Shown here: positions 17,417-25,505 of the stretch, piece by piece
Layout of the letters: the number at the start of each line of letters is the position of its first letter
Position numbering within the stretch: position 1 is the first letter of the stretch
DNA from: an uncultured Clostridium sp.
Lineage (GTDB): Bacteria; Bacillota; Clostridia; TANB77; CAG-508
NCBI GenBank assembly: GCA_900557195.1
Contig: USRT01000025.1
Coordinates: 1-29,720, forward strand
Reading direction: 5' to 3'
DNA length: 29,720 nucleotides
Program-made: the position numbers and the translations under genes
Notes under the pieces: generated by a model
Told to the model about the DNA's origin: nothing
The model's database searches: none
Seen by the model: only the letters and a program-made list of their open reading frames with translations

Positions 17417-17899
17417 TTATCTATGGTATGTTTCACCATTTAATATTTTAAAAGATCTAAATAATTGTTCTAATAAAAAGATTCTAATTAGCTGATGTGG
17501 AAATGTCATTTTGGAAAAACATATTTTTTCATTACAAATATTTAATAGTTCTGAACTAATACCTAAAGTACCACCAATAATAAACGTAATATTACTTTTT
17601 AAATTAATAGAGATATTACTTATATGATTTGCAAATTCTTCAGAAGAATATTGTTTACCTTTTAAATCTAAGGCAATTATGTAACTATCTTTAGGTAGAT
17701 TAGAGAGTATATTATTACACTCTTTCTCTTTTATGGATGAAATAATCTTATCATTTACTTTTAAAGGAACTTTTTCGTCAGGTAATTCTATTATTTTTAG
17801 ATTACAATACTTTGATAGTCTTTTGCTATACTCTCCAATAGAATCTTTAAAGAAAGTTTCTTTAATTTTACCAATACAAATAATATTAATATGTAGCAT
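17417..17899 (-). CDS. rlmH: 23S rRNA (pseudouridine1915-N3)-methyltransferase RlmH
   Basis: SPOUT-class methyltransferase acting on pseudouridine 1915 in the 70S ribosome. 160 residues, the typical size. It begins HINIICIGKIKETFFKDSIGEYSKRL and contains FIIGGTLGIS (about residue 107-116). It ends FPHQLIRIFLLEQLFRSFKI followed by NGETYHR, the knotted SAM-binding C-terminus of the family. It is the last gene of a murA-yycJ-rlmH unit; the upstream gene's stop lies 10 bp before its start. Confidence 0.96.
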   Translation of the reverse strand: MLHINIICIGKIKETFFKDSIGEYSKRLSKYCNLKIIELPDEKVPLKVNDKIISSIKEKECNNILSNLPKDSYIIALDLKGKQYSSEEFANHISNISINLKSNITFIIGGTLGISSELLNICNEKICFSKMTFPHQLIRIFLLEQLFRSFKILNGETYHR

Positions 17900-17909
17900 T
17901 TGTTATCTC

Positions 17910-18701
17910 CTAAACTAAATCAATTAAAGGTGTTTGCGTAAATCGTTTTGCAACACTTAACCTAATTGAGGATTCGTCATAATTATTTTCTAATAAGCTT
18001 TCGGCAACAGTTTTATATGCAAGTTCTGGAAAATTATTTTCTTTACTTAAATGTCCAAGCATTACTTGTTTTAAACCAGTACTTGCAAGATGAGTAATAG
18101 TTTTTCCAGCAATATCATTAGATAAATGTCCATTTGGTCCAGATATTCTTTGTTTTAAGTGATAAGGATATGAGGAACATTTTAATATATTTAAATCATA
18201 GTTTGATTCAAGTAAAATAAAAGAACTATTTTCTAAATTGTGTAATATGTCTGGAGTTACATGTCCAAGATCTGTTGCAATACTTATTTTATTATCCTCA
18301 TGATATATGTTAAAACCACAAGGGTTTGCGGCATCATGAGGAATACTAAAAGGATTAATTTTTAAATCTCCTATTTCGAAAGCTTCTTGTACATTAAATA
18401 CTCGAATATTCTTTTCATCAATTTTGTCTTTTTGCATAGGCATTGCATCCCATGTTTTACTATTAGCATAGACAGGTATATTAAATTTTTTAGAAATAGT
18501 ACCAAGCCCTTTAACATGATCAATATGCTCGTGTGTTATAATAATACCATCAATGGAATTTATCGATATATCTATATTAGATAAGGCTTCTACTATTTTT
18601 TTACAACTTTCACCAGTATCTACTAAAATTTTTGTATTGTTTGTTTCTACAAATAAACTATTACCTGTACTACCACTATATAAGCTACAAAACCTAAACA
18701 T
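17910..18701 (-). CDS. YycJ/WalJ-type metallo-beta-lactamase-fold hydrolase
   Basis: A 263-residue metal-dependent hydrolase. The N-terminus FRFCSLYSGSTGNSLFVE and the metal motif THEHIDHVKGL (about residues 56-66) are diagnostic of the YycJ family, which in other Firmicutes is linked to coordination of cell division and DNA repair or walking. ATDLGHVT and NYD with HLSNDIAGK fit the second metal-site region. I prefer the ATG at 18701: AAAGG lies 8 nt before it, while the ATG at 18710 overlaps that ribosome site. It is co-transcribed with murA (25 bp upstream) and rlmH (10 bp downstream). Confidence 0.9.
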   Translation of the reverse strand: MFRFCSLYSGSTGNSLFVETNNTKILVDTGESCKKIVEALSNIDISINSIDGIIITHEHIDHVKGLGTISKKFNIPVYANSKTWDAMPMQKDKIDEKNIRVFNVQEAFEIGDLKINPFSIPHDAANPCGFNIYHEDNKISIATDLGHVTPDILHNLENSSFILLESNYDLNILKCSSYPYHLKQRISGPNGHLSNDIAGKTITHLASTGLKQVMLGHLSKENNFPELAYKTVAESLLENNYDESSIRLSVAKRFTQTPLIDLV

Positions 18702-18726
18702 TTCTTTCATCCTTTGCTATTATCTA

Positions 18727-19986
18727 TTATTCTGTTACTCTTTTTATATCAGCACCAAGTTTTCTAAATTTTTCTTCTATATTCTCATATCCACGATCAA
18801 TATGATGTAAATTATATAATTCAGTTTCACCATCAGCAATAATTCCAGCTATAATAAGCGCTGCACCTGCTCTTAAGTCTGTTGCGTATACAGGTGCACC
18901 TGAAAGTAATTCTACACCTTCAAATATAGCAGATTTTCCTTGAGGAGTAATTTTTGCACCCATTTTATTTAATTCAGCTGTGTATTGGAATCTTGATTCC
19001 CAAATACTTTCGTTTATGATACTTGTTCCATTTGCGACAGCAAGACATATTCCAGCCTGTGGTTGAAGATCTGTAGGAAAACCAGGATAAGGCAAAGTTT
19101 TTATTGTTGCTTTATTTGGTCTTTTATTTGTCCAGACTCTTAATTTATCACCATTAGCGTCGACATTAGCACCCATTTCAATAATTTTTGCAGTAATAGA
19201 TTCTAAATGTTTTGTTATACAATTTCTTATTGTAATATCACCTTTAGAAGCAACTGCTGCAAACATAAATGTACCTGCTTCTATTTGATCTGGCACTATA
19301 CTATAAGAAGAATTACCTTTTAATTCTTTTACCCCATTAACTTTAATAACATCAGTACCTGCACCTCTGATATCTGCACCCATTGTATTTAGAAAATTTG
19401 CAACATCGACAATATGAGGTTCTTTAGCTGCATTATCAATTATAGTTGTACCTTCTGCAAGTACACTAGCGAGCATAATATTAATTGTTGCACCAACAGA
19501 AACTATATCCATATATATAGATGTACCAACTAATTTTTTTGCAGATGCTGATATTTTTCCTTTATTAACATCTACAACAGCTCCTAATGCTTCGAATCCT
19601 TTTATATGTTGGTCTATTGGTCTTGCACCTAAGTTACATCCTCCAGGAAGACCGACTTGGGCATCTTTGCATCTACCAAGCAAAGAGCCTATTAAATAAT
19701 AAGATGCTCTAAATTTACTAGTCATATCTAAAGGTGCTTTAGAGCAACATATATTTCTTGTATCTATAGTAATCTCATTTTTCGTTTTCCATTCAATTTT
19801 AGCACCAAGCTCTTCTAATATTTGGCATGATATTTTTACATCACTAATATTAGGTAAATTATCTATTGTACATATTCCATTTATTAATAAAGTGGCAGGA
19901 AGTATTGCTACTGCTGCATTCTTTGCTCCACTTATTATTACATCACCTTTTAGATGAGTATTTCCTTTTATTACTAACTTTTCCAA
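18727..19986 (-). CDS. murA: UDP-N-acetylglucosamine 1-carboxyvinyltransferase MurA
   Basis: First committed step of peptidoglycan synthesis: transfer of enolpyruvate from PEP to UDP-GlcNAc. 419 residues from TTG 19986, which follows GGGGG and gives MEKLVIKG, the usual MurA start; an upstream TTG at 20001 would overlap that ribosome site. GDVIISGAKNAAVAI and the catalytic loop LPGGCNLGARPIDQH (Cys about 117) are present, and FPTDLQPQ and ESIWESRFQYTAEL follow. Phosphomycin sensitivity would be expected from the intact Cys. It is the first gene of the murA-yycJ-rlmH unit. Confidence 0.96.
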   Translation of the reverse strand: MEKLVIKGNTHLKGDVIISGAKNAAVAILPATLLINGICTIDNLPNISDVKISCQILEELGAKIEWKTKNEITIDTRNICCSKAPLDMTSKFRASYYLIGSLLGRCKDAQVGLPGGCNLGARPIDQHIKGFEALGAVVDVNKGKISASAKKLVGTSIYMDIVSVGATINIMLASVLAEGTTIIDNAAKEPHIVDVANFLNTMGADIRGAGTDVIKVNGVKELKGNSSYSIVPDQIEAGTFMFAAVASKGDITIRNCITKHLESITAKIIEMGANVDANGDKLRVWTNKRPNKATIKTLPYPGFPTDLQPQAGICLAVANGTSIINESIWESRFQYTAELNKMGAKITPQGKSAIFEGVELLSGAPVYATDLRAGAALIIAGIIADGETELYNLHHIDRGYENIEEKFRKLGADIKRVTE

Positions 19987-20340
19987 AGTTTTAACCCCCA
20001 AAAATCCAATTTATAATGTTAATTATTTTAATTTATAACACAAATGTGACAGTTTTACAACATTAATTTTACAATTTGTTTAATATGTATATATTAGTTT
20101 TCGTATTAACAATAATTAATTATAATTTGCAGTAATATTCCATACAAAAGGCCTAATATATATATATTAAAAAACTCCATTATTAAAAACAGTTTAGCTT
20201 TAGATGAATTTATATTTTTGGTACACCATATAAATACAGACAAATATTAAAAATTCATATGTCAAAAGCATTTTTAAATATATATTAAACCTATTTTACT
20301 ATTTTGAAGATAAAGATCTAACGAGTAATAGTAAGCTAAA
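19987..20340. other. intergenic DNA between spoIIR and murA
   Basis: About 350 bp with no supported gene. It is AT-rich with an alternating AT run at 20155-20170. It must contain the murA promoter (minus strand), but I could not pick a convincing -35/-10 pair. Confidence 0.5.
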
Positions 20341-20381
20341 ACAAAAATAAAATCAAAATAAATATTTGATTTTATTTTTGT
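20341..20381 (-). terminator. terminator of spoIIR
   Basis: A 17-bp perfect stem (20341-20357 with 20365-20381), 7-nt loop, A/T-rich, with a short T-tract on the minus strand. It lies 3 bp downstream of the spoIIR stop. Confidence 0.75.
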
Positions 20382-20384
20382 GGT

Positions 20385-21032
20385 TTAATTTTGTGCAGTT
20401 CTTATTTTTACATTTTGAAAGAACTCTACTAATTTAAATTTAAATTGTATGTCATCAGATTTATTATCATTTATAAGAATAAATTCTTCTTCAGACGATA
20501 AAGAACTTTCTAAAGTTTTTTTAGAATCTTCTGGTACAATGCCTGATGTCATATCAACAAAACATAAGGGAGGAAACATTACACACCACCAATTTTGACC
20601 TTTTGCTTCACCAATCTCTATTCTTAAAGCATCATAGCTTCCAGCAGGAAAGGAAATGTCTCCATATTGTTTAGTCGGAAAGTCAAAAATACCAATTTTT
20701 ATATTAACTTCATAATCATACCCATTGTCTATTATGGTTTGCTTGGCTATCTTATAGAATTCATCTTGATGGCTTCTAGCTATATTTATTGCCTCTTCTT
20801 TTGTTGTTGTATTTAAGCACAAATTATTCATGTAGGATAAAACATTATCGCGAACTTTATATTTTAGAGATTGGTCATCTGGGGCATCACTATTTGCAAG
20901 TACATGAAGTCTAAATACACTTTCAGACAAATCTTTTGATACTGTATTTGCATATGAAAATGCAGAAACTAATGTATATATAAAGAATAAAGAAATAATT
21001 ATTATAATATGTTTTAATGTATTTTTTTTCAT
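20385..21032 (-). CDS. spoIIR: stage II sporulation protein R
   Basis: Forespore-made secreted signalling protein that triggers SpoIIGA processing of pro-sigma-E in the mother cell. 215 residues with an N-terminal signal peptide or anchor (about 8-27). FRLHVLANSDAPDDQSLKYKVRD, then KIGIFDFPTKQYGDISFPAGSYDALRI split over strands, and WWCVMFPPLCFVD are the family core. GGAGG precedes the ATG by 9 nt. It stands alone between its own terminator and a divergent unknown gene; a sigma-F promoter is expected but I could not identify one by eye. Confidence 0.95.
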   Translation of the reverse strand: MKKNTLKHIIIIISLFFIYTLVSAFSYANTVSKDLSESVFRLHVLANSDAPDDQSLKYKVRDNVLSYMNNLCLNTTTKEEAINIARSHQDEFYKIAKQTIIDNGYDYEVNIKIGIFDFPTKQYGDISFPAGSYDALRIEIGEAKGQNWWCVMFPPLCFVDMTSGIVPEDSKKTLESSLSSEEEFILINDNKSDDIQFKFKLVEFFQNVKIRTAQN

Positions 21033-21155
21033 ATTTAATCCTCCAATACTAAAAGTATTATTTTAATAGAATTATTTACTAAATTAATAAAAATATACAT
21101 AAAAGGAAAAAATAATTCATGTCGAAATAACTCGTACGATTTATTTGTAATATTA

Positions 21156-21184
21156 TTGACATATTAATGTTAAAATGGTAATAT
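21156..21184 (+). promoter_or_regulatory. promoter of the unknown 162-residue gene
   Basis: TTGACA (21156-21161), 17-bp spacer, TAATAT (21179-21184). The -10 box lies inside the palindrome at 21175-21191. Confidence 0.75.
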
Positions 21185-21191
21185 TTACCAT
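21175..21191 (+). promoter_or_regulatory. operator-like palindrome over the -10 box
   Basis: ATGGTAA-TAT-TTACCAT, a perfect 7-bp inverted repeat with a 3-bp centre that includes the whole TAATAT box. A repressor bound there would block RNA polymerase. The regulator is unknown. Confidence 0.45.
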
Positions 21192-21217
21192 ATAACAAAA
21201 GCTAGGAGGCTTAAAAT

Positions 21218-21706
21218 ATGGGGTGTACAAACGATAACATTAAGAAAATATGTAATTTCTATGTAAGTGATTGGCATTTAGCAGTAATGCTATTACCATA
21301 TATAAACAAAGAAATCAATGAAGGAGTTAGAATTACTACTATTTTTGAAAAAGATATGAAAAGTAATATAGAAACATTAGTAGGAAGACTAAATTTGAAA
21401 AATGAAGATAAAATATTACATATAAATTGGAATAATAAAAATAATGATATTGAAAATTATATACAAAAGAATATAGATGACAAAAAACAAAATTTATTTA
21501 TTATAAATGGTAATAGAGATTATATAGAAGATACAAATAAAAAATTATTAAAATGCATTAAAGAGAAATGTATAGAAAAGAGATTTATTAAAATTATAGA
21601 TTGTTATGAAATAGGTAAAGATGAAGAAAAAATGTATGATATTATAAAGATGCATGATGGTATATTAAATACATCAGGAGAGTATGAGATAGAAAAGATT
21701 GTTTAA
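21218..21706 (+). CDS. unrecognised 162-residue soluble protein
   Basis: I do not recognise this family. The protein has no signal peptide or membrane segment. It opens with MGCTNDNIKKICNFYVSDWH, and alternating strands and helices (FYVSDWHLAVMLLPYI; NLFIINGNRDYIED; RFIKIIDCYEIG) suggest a small alpha/beta fold. Lys, Asn and Ile are frequent, as in the rest of the genome. AGGAGG precedes the ATG by 8 nt, a strong promoter lies upstream and a hairpin terminator downstream, so it is very likely expressed as a single gene. It stands divergent from spoIIR, but a sporulation role is not shown. Confidence 0.75.
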   Translation: MGCTNDNIKKICNFYVSDWHLAVMLLPYINKEINEGVRITTIFEKDMKSNIETLVGRLNLKNEDKILHINWNNKNNDIENYIQKNIDDKKQNLFIINGNRDYIEDTNKKLLKCIKEKCIEKRFIKIIDCYEIGKDEEKMYDIIKMHDGILNTSGEYEIEKIV

Positions 21707-21767
21707 AATAATGTTAAAAAAGTTAATGAAAAACGTTTATGATTTAGTAGATATAAGTATATAAAAG

Positions 21768-21818
21768 TACAGGAGAGTAAATATAATTTTTATAAGTAAT
21801 TATATTTACTCATCTGTA
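21768..21818 (+). terminator. hairpin after the unknown 162-residue gene
   Basis: 21768-21788 pairs with 21798-21818 (21-bp arms with two internal mismatches; the inner 14 bp are perfect), 9-nt loop. Only a weak T-tract (TTTC) follows, so termination strength is uncertain. Confidence 0.55.
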
Positions 21819-22028
21819 TTTCTTGAACTTTGCACATCTTTTATGTACTACATTTTCCAATATAAAAATATGAAACAGCAAGAATTGTATAAAATAAGAG
21901 ATAATATATAATAACTAATTTTATATAGCGATATAGCGAAATTATAGATTAATAAATGTATTTTTTTATATTATATATTGTAATTTAGATAAAAAAAGAT
22001 TTCTTACATGAATATTATAAAAAACTAT
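21819..22028. other. intergenic DNA before the UDPGP gene
   Basis: About 210 bp (part of a 400-bp gap) with no supported gene, apart from the hairpin to the left and the promoter to the right. Confidence 0.5.
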
Positions 22029-22057
22029 TTGACTTATAAAAAATATTATTATAATAT
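22029..22057 (+). promoter_or_regulatory. promoter of the UDPGP-family gene
   Basis: TTGACT (22029-22034), 17-bp spacer, TAATAT (22052-22057), 52 bp before the start codon. Confidence 0.65.
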
Positions 22058-22109
22058 ATAATAACATATTAGCCTATTTTATATGTAGCAATGTGAAAGG
22101 AGCATATTT

Positions 22110-23354
22110 ATGAGTGATAATTTTATAAAGGCAAAGGAAATTGTAAAAAAATATAATCAAGAGCATATTTTGAATTTCTATGATAAGTTATCAGAAGAAA
22201 AACAAGATAAATTAATTGATCAAATTTTACATATTGACTTTGAACAAATAAGTAAATTATATGAAAATACTAAACATGAAATTGAATTTGGAGATGCAAA
22301 AATAGAACCAATCAATTATTTAGAAAAAGATAAAATGAGCAAGGAAGATTTTGAAAAATTTGATAATATAGGAAAAGAAATAATAAAGCAAGGTAAACTT
22401 GCGGTTGTTACAATGGCTGGAGGACAAGGAACAAGACTTGGACACAAAGGTCCAAAAGGAACATACGATTTGGGATTAGATTCACACAAATCTATTTTCG
22501 AGATTTTATGTGATACTCTAAAAAAGGCTAAAGAAGATTATGGAATTTATGTACAATGGTACATTATGACTAGTGAAGAAAATAATGAACAAACTGAGGA
22601 ATTTTTTAAAGATAATAATTACTTTGGGTATGATAAAAATAAAGTAATGTTTTTTAAGCAAGGACAATTACCTATGTGTGATACTGAAGGAAAGTTAATT
22701 ATTGATGAAAATGGACTTATTAAAGAAGCTGCAGATGGGCATGGAGGAGTTTTTGAGTCTATGAGAAAAGGTGCAGTTATAGAAGACATGAAACAAAAGG
22801 GTATTGAATGGGCTTTTATTGGTGGCGTTGATAACGTTTTAGTAAAAATGGTAGATTCAGTACTAGTAGGAATGTCTGTTGCAAATAATGTACCAGCAGC
22901 AGGTAAAAGTGTCGTTAAAGCAGGACCAAAAGAAAGAGTTGGAGTTTTTTGTAAAAGAAATGGAAAACCAAGTGTAATTGAATATACAGAAATAACCGAC
23001 GAAATGGCAGAGGCAGTAAATGAAAATGGTGAATTAATGTATGGCGAGTCACATATATTATGTAATTTGTTTAGTGTAAAAGCAATAGATAGTATTAGTA
23101 ATAATAAATTACCATATCATAGTGCTTTTAAAAAAGCTAAATATGTTAATGAAAAAGGTGAACTTGTAGTTCCAGAAAAACCAAATGCATATAAATTTGA
23201 AGCATTTTTATTTGACGCTTTTGAATCTTTAAGTGATATGGCAATTATGAGAGTGAAAAGGGAAGAAGAATTTGCACCTGTAAAGAATGCAGAAGGTGTA
23301 GATAGTCCAGAGACAGCAAGAGAGTTATATAAAAATTTTCATAAAATTAAATAA
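22110..23354 (+). CDS. UDPGP-family uridylyltransferase (UDP-sugar pyrophosphorylase)
   Basis: 414-residue nucleotidyltransferase of the UDPGP family (PF01704), which contains UDP-glucose and UDP-N-acetylhexosamine pyrophosphorylases. The nucleotide-binding loop MAGGQGTRLGHKGPKGTYD is at about 102-120. WYIMTSEENNEQTEEFF, GQLPMCD and GGVDNVLVKMVD (the metal-site Asp) follow. This layout is closest to the eukaryotic-type UAP enzymes, so GlcNAc-1-P or GalNAc-1-P is as likely a substrate as Glc-1-P. AAGGAG precedes the ATG by 8 nt. The phosphohexomutase gene that follows would supply the sugar-1-phosphate. Confidence 0.85.
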   Translation: MSDNFIKAKEIVKKYNQEHILNFYDKLSEEKQDKLIDQILHIDFEQISKLYENTKHEIEFGDAKIEPINYLEKDKMSKEDFEKFDNIGKEIIKQGKLAVVTMAGGQGTRLGHKGPKGTYDLGLDSHKSIFEILCDTLKKAKEDYGIYVQWYIMTSEENNEQTEEFFKDNNYFGYDKNKVMFFKQGQLPMCDTEGKLIIDENGLIKEAADGHGGVFESMRKGAVIEDMKQKGIEWAFIGGVDNVLVKMVDSVLVGMSVANNVPAAGKSVVKAGPKERVGVFCKRNGKPSVIEYTEITDEMAEAVNENGELMYGESHILCNLFSVKAIDSISNNKLPYHSAFKKAKYVNEKGELVVPEKPNAYKFEAFLFDAFESLSDMAIMRVKREEEFAPVKNAEGVDSPETARELYKNFHKIK

Positions 23355-23368
23355 CTAATAGATAATAG

Positions 23369-23408
23369 TGCTTCTTATTTATATATTTTTATAGATAAGA
23401 AGCATTTT
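23369..23408 (+). terminator. terminator of the UDPGP gene
   Basis: A 14-bp stem with one G-U pair (23369-23382 with 23391-23404), then TTTT. It starts 14 bp after the stop codon. Confidence 0.75.
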
Positions 23409-23719
23409 GTGAAATTATCATTAATTAATATGTTATTTAATATAAAACGAATTTTATCTTTTTTATATTGTAGAAAAGTTGCTGTAATAAGAAACAAAGT
23501 AAAGATGGATACAGATAATGTGTGGATATACATTTTGTTAGAAAAGTTAATGCATAAAAGAATATATAATTTATACTATTTATACTTTTATAATATTTAT
23601 TATTCCAAAATAAAAAGATAAAATTTAAAATAGAATAATTGAAATATAGTAAAAGTTTGCTTTTGTTCTATATAATAAAAAAGGAATTATTAAAAAGTGT
23701 TAGAAAGGCAGGAAATAAA
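23409..23719. other. intergenic DNA before the phosphomutase gene
   Basis: About 310 bp with no supported gene. Frames extending into it lack ribosome sites and have the composition of AT-rich noise. The ribosome site for the next gene (GGCAGGA) is at 23707-23713. Confidence 0.5.
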
Positions 23720-25447
23720 ATGGAATATTTAGAAAAATATGAAGAATGGTGTAATGGCGAAATATTTGACAATGAAACTAAAGAGGAATTATTAGGAATT
23801 AAGGAAAATGAAAGTGAAATAAAAGATAGGTTTTATAAAGATTTAGAATTTGGAACAGCAGGAATGAGAGGAATTATCGGTGCTGGTACAAATCGTATGA
23901 ATAAATACACTGTAACAAAAGCAACTCAAGGATTAGCAAATTATATTTTAAAACAAGAAGGTCAAGATAAGGGCGTTGCTATAGCTTTTGACTCTAGAAG
24001 AATGTCACCAGAGTTTAGCGAGCAAGCAGCATTATGTTTAAATGCTAATGGAATAAAAACATATATATTCGAATCATTAAGACCAACTCCAGAACTATCA
24101 TTTACAGTTAGAAAATTAGGCTGTATTGCAGGAATAGTAATAACTGCAAGTCATAATCCACCTGAATATAATGGATATAAAGTATATTGGGAAGATGGAG
24201 CTCAAATAGTTAGTCCAAAAGATAAAGAGATTATAACAGAAGTAAATAATGTTACAGACTATAAAGAAATAAAAACAATAGCAAAAGAAGAAGCTATAGA
24301 AAAAGGATTATATAATGTAATTGGTGAGGATATAGATAATGCATATATTAACGAACTAAAAAAATTAGTATTAAATAAAGATATAATTTCTAAAGTTCAA
24401 AAAGATTTAAAAATAGTATATACACCTTTACATGGAACAGGAAATTTACCAGTTAAGAGAATTCTTAAAGAGCTAGGATTCGAAAATGTATATGTTGTTC
24501 CAGAACAAGAATTGCCAGATGGAGATTTTCCTACAGTGAATTATCCGAATCCAGAAGATGCTAAAGCTTTTGAACTTGCATTAAAACTTGCAAAAAACAT
24601 CGATGCAGATATTGTTCTTGCAACAGATCCAGATGCAGATAGATTAGGCGTATATGCAAAAGATTCTAAGACAGGAGAATATAAATCTTTTACTGGAAAT
24701 ATGTCAGGTTTATTAATAGCAGAATATGAATTATCTCAGAAGAAAGAAAAGGGAATTTTGCCAGATAATGGTGCTCTTATAAAAACAATTGTATCTTCTA
24801 ATATGGCAGATGCTATTGCAAAGGAATATGATATTTGTTTAATAGAAGTATTAACAGGATTTAAATATATTGGTGAGCAAATTAAGTTATTTGAGCAAAA
24901 TCATAATTTTGAATATTTATTTGGCTTTGAAGAGAGTTATGGTTGTTTAATTGGTACTCATGCAAGAGATAAAGATGGGGTTGTTGCAGTAATGGCGCTT
25001 TGCGAAGCTGCAGCATACTATAAATCAAAGGGAATTACTCTATGGGATCAAATGATTAATATATATGAGAAGTATGGATATTATAAAGAAGGATTAGTAT
25101 CTATAACAATGAAAGGAATAGAAGGAGCAGAAAAAATTAAATCTATGTTAGAAGATTTTAGAAAAAATCCTTTAAAAGAGATATCAAATTATAAAGTAGA
25201 GGCTATGAGAGATTATAATACAGGAAAAATATTTAATTATATAGATGGAAAAGAGTATAATACAAATCTACCAAAGTCAAATGTATTATATTATGATTTA
25301 GAAGATTCAGCATGGTGTTGTGTTAGACCATCTGGAACAGAACCAAAAATAAAGTTCTATGTTGGTGTTAAGGGAAATACAGAAGAGGAAGCAGATAATA
25401 AGTTACAGGCATTAAAAGAAGAAATTAATAAGTTAGCAAATAAATAA
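23720..25447 (+). CDS. phospho-sugar mutase (alpha-phosphoglucomutase type)
   Basis: Interconverts hexose 6- and 1-phosphates. 575 residues from ATG 23720, the usual size of the PgcA-type enzymes; a longer open frame to 23639 has no ribosome site. GTAGMRGIIGAGTNRMN (about 45-61), the phosphoserine loop TASHNPPEYNGYK (Ser 144), the metal-binding DPDADRLG (about 308), the sugar-binding GFEESYGC and the phosphate-binding RPSGTEPKIK all occur in order. It lies between the UDPGP gene and the M14 peptidase gene, and its likely terminator overlaps the start of the latter. Confidence 0.94.
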   Translation: MEYLEKYEEWCNGEIFDNETKEELLGIKENESEIKDRFYKDLEFGTAGMRGIIGAGTNRMNKYTVTKATQGLANYILKQEGQDKGVAIAFDSRRMSPEFSEQAALCLNANGIKTYIFESLRPTPELSFTVRKLGCIAGIVITASHNPPEYNGYKVYWEDGAQIVSPKDKEIITEVNNVTDYKEIKTIAKEEAIEKGLYNVIGEDIDNAYINELKKLVLNKDIISKVQKDLKIVYTPLHGTGNLPVKRILKELGFENVYVVPEQELPDGDFPTVNYPNPEDAKAFELALKLAKNIDADIVLATDPDADRLGVYAKDSKTGEYKSFTGNMSGLLIAEYELSQKKEKGILPDNGALIKTIVSSNMADAIAKEYDICLIEVLTGFKYIGEQIKLFEQNHNFEYLFGFEESYGCLIGTHARDKDGVVAVMALCEAAAYYKSKGITLWDQMINIYEKYGYYKEGLVSITMKGIEGAEKIKSMLEDFRKNPLKEISNYKVEAMRDYNTGKIFNYIDGKEYNTNLPKSNVLYYDLEDSAWCCVRPSGTEPKIKFYVGVKGNTEEEADNKLQALKEEINKLANK

Positions 25448-25461
25448 AGTATCAAAATAAT

Positions 25462-25505
25462 AAAATATCCATATAATACTATTAGGTGATTATATGGATA
25501 TTTTT
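25462..25505 (+). terminator. hairpin: terminator of the mutase gene overlapping the next start codon
   Basis: 25462-25477 and 25489-25504 are a perfect 16-bp inverted repeat with an 11-nt loop, followed by T's. The right arm contains the ATG (25494-25496) of the M14 gene, and the loop holds its ribosome site AGGTG (25484-25488). It can both end the mutase transcript and control initiation of the next gene. Confidence 0.7.

Noticed and set aside
17425..17440. Second TGTTTCAC octamer as a parS site
   Set aside because: The right half does not match the consensus and it lies inside the coding sequence of rlmH.
23409..23621. 70-residue plus-strand frame after the UDPGP terminator
   Set aside because: GTG/ATG start without a ribosome site, AT-noise composition, begins inside the terminator tail.
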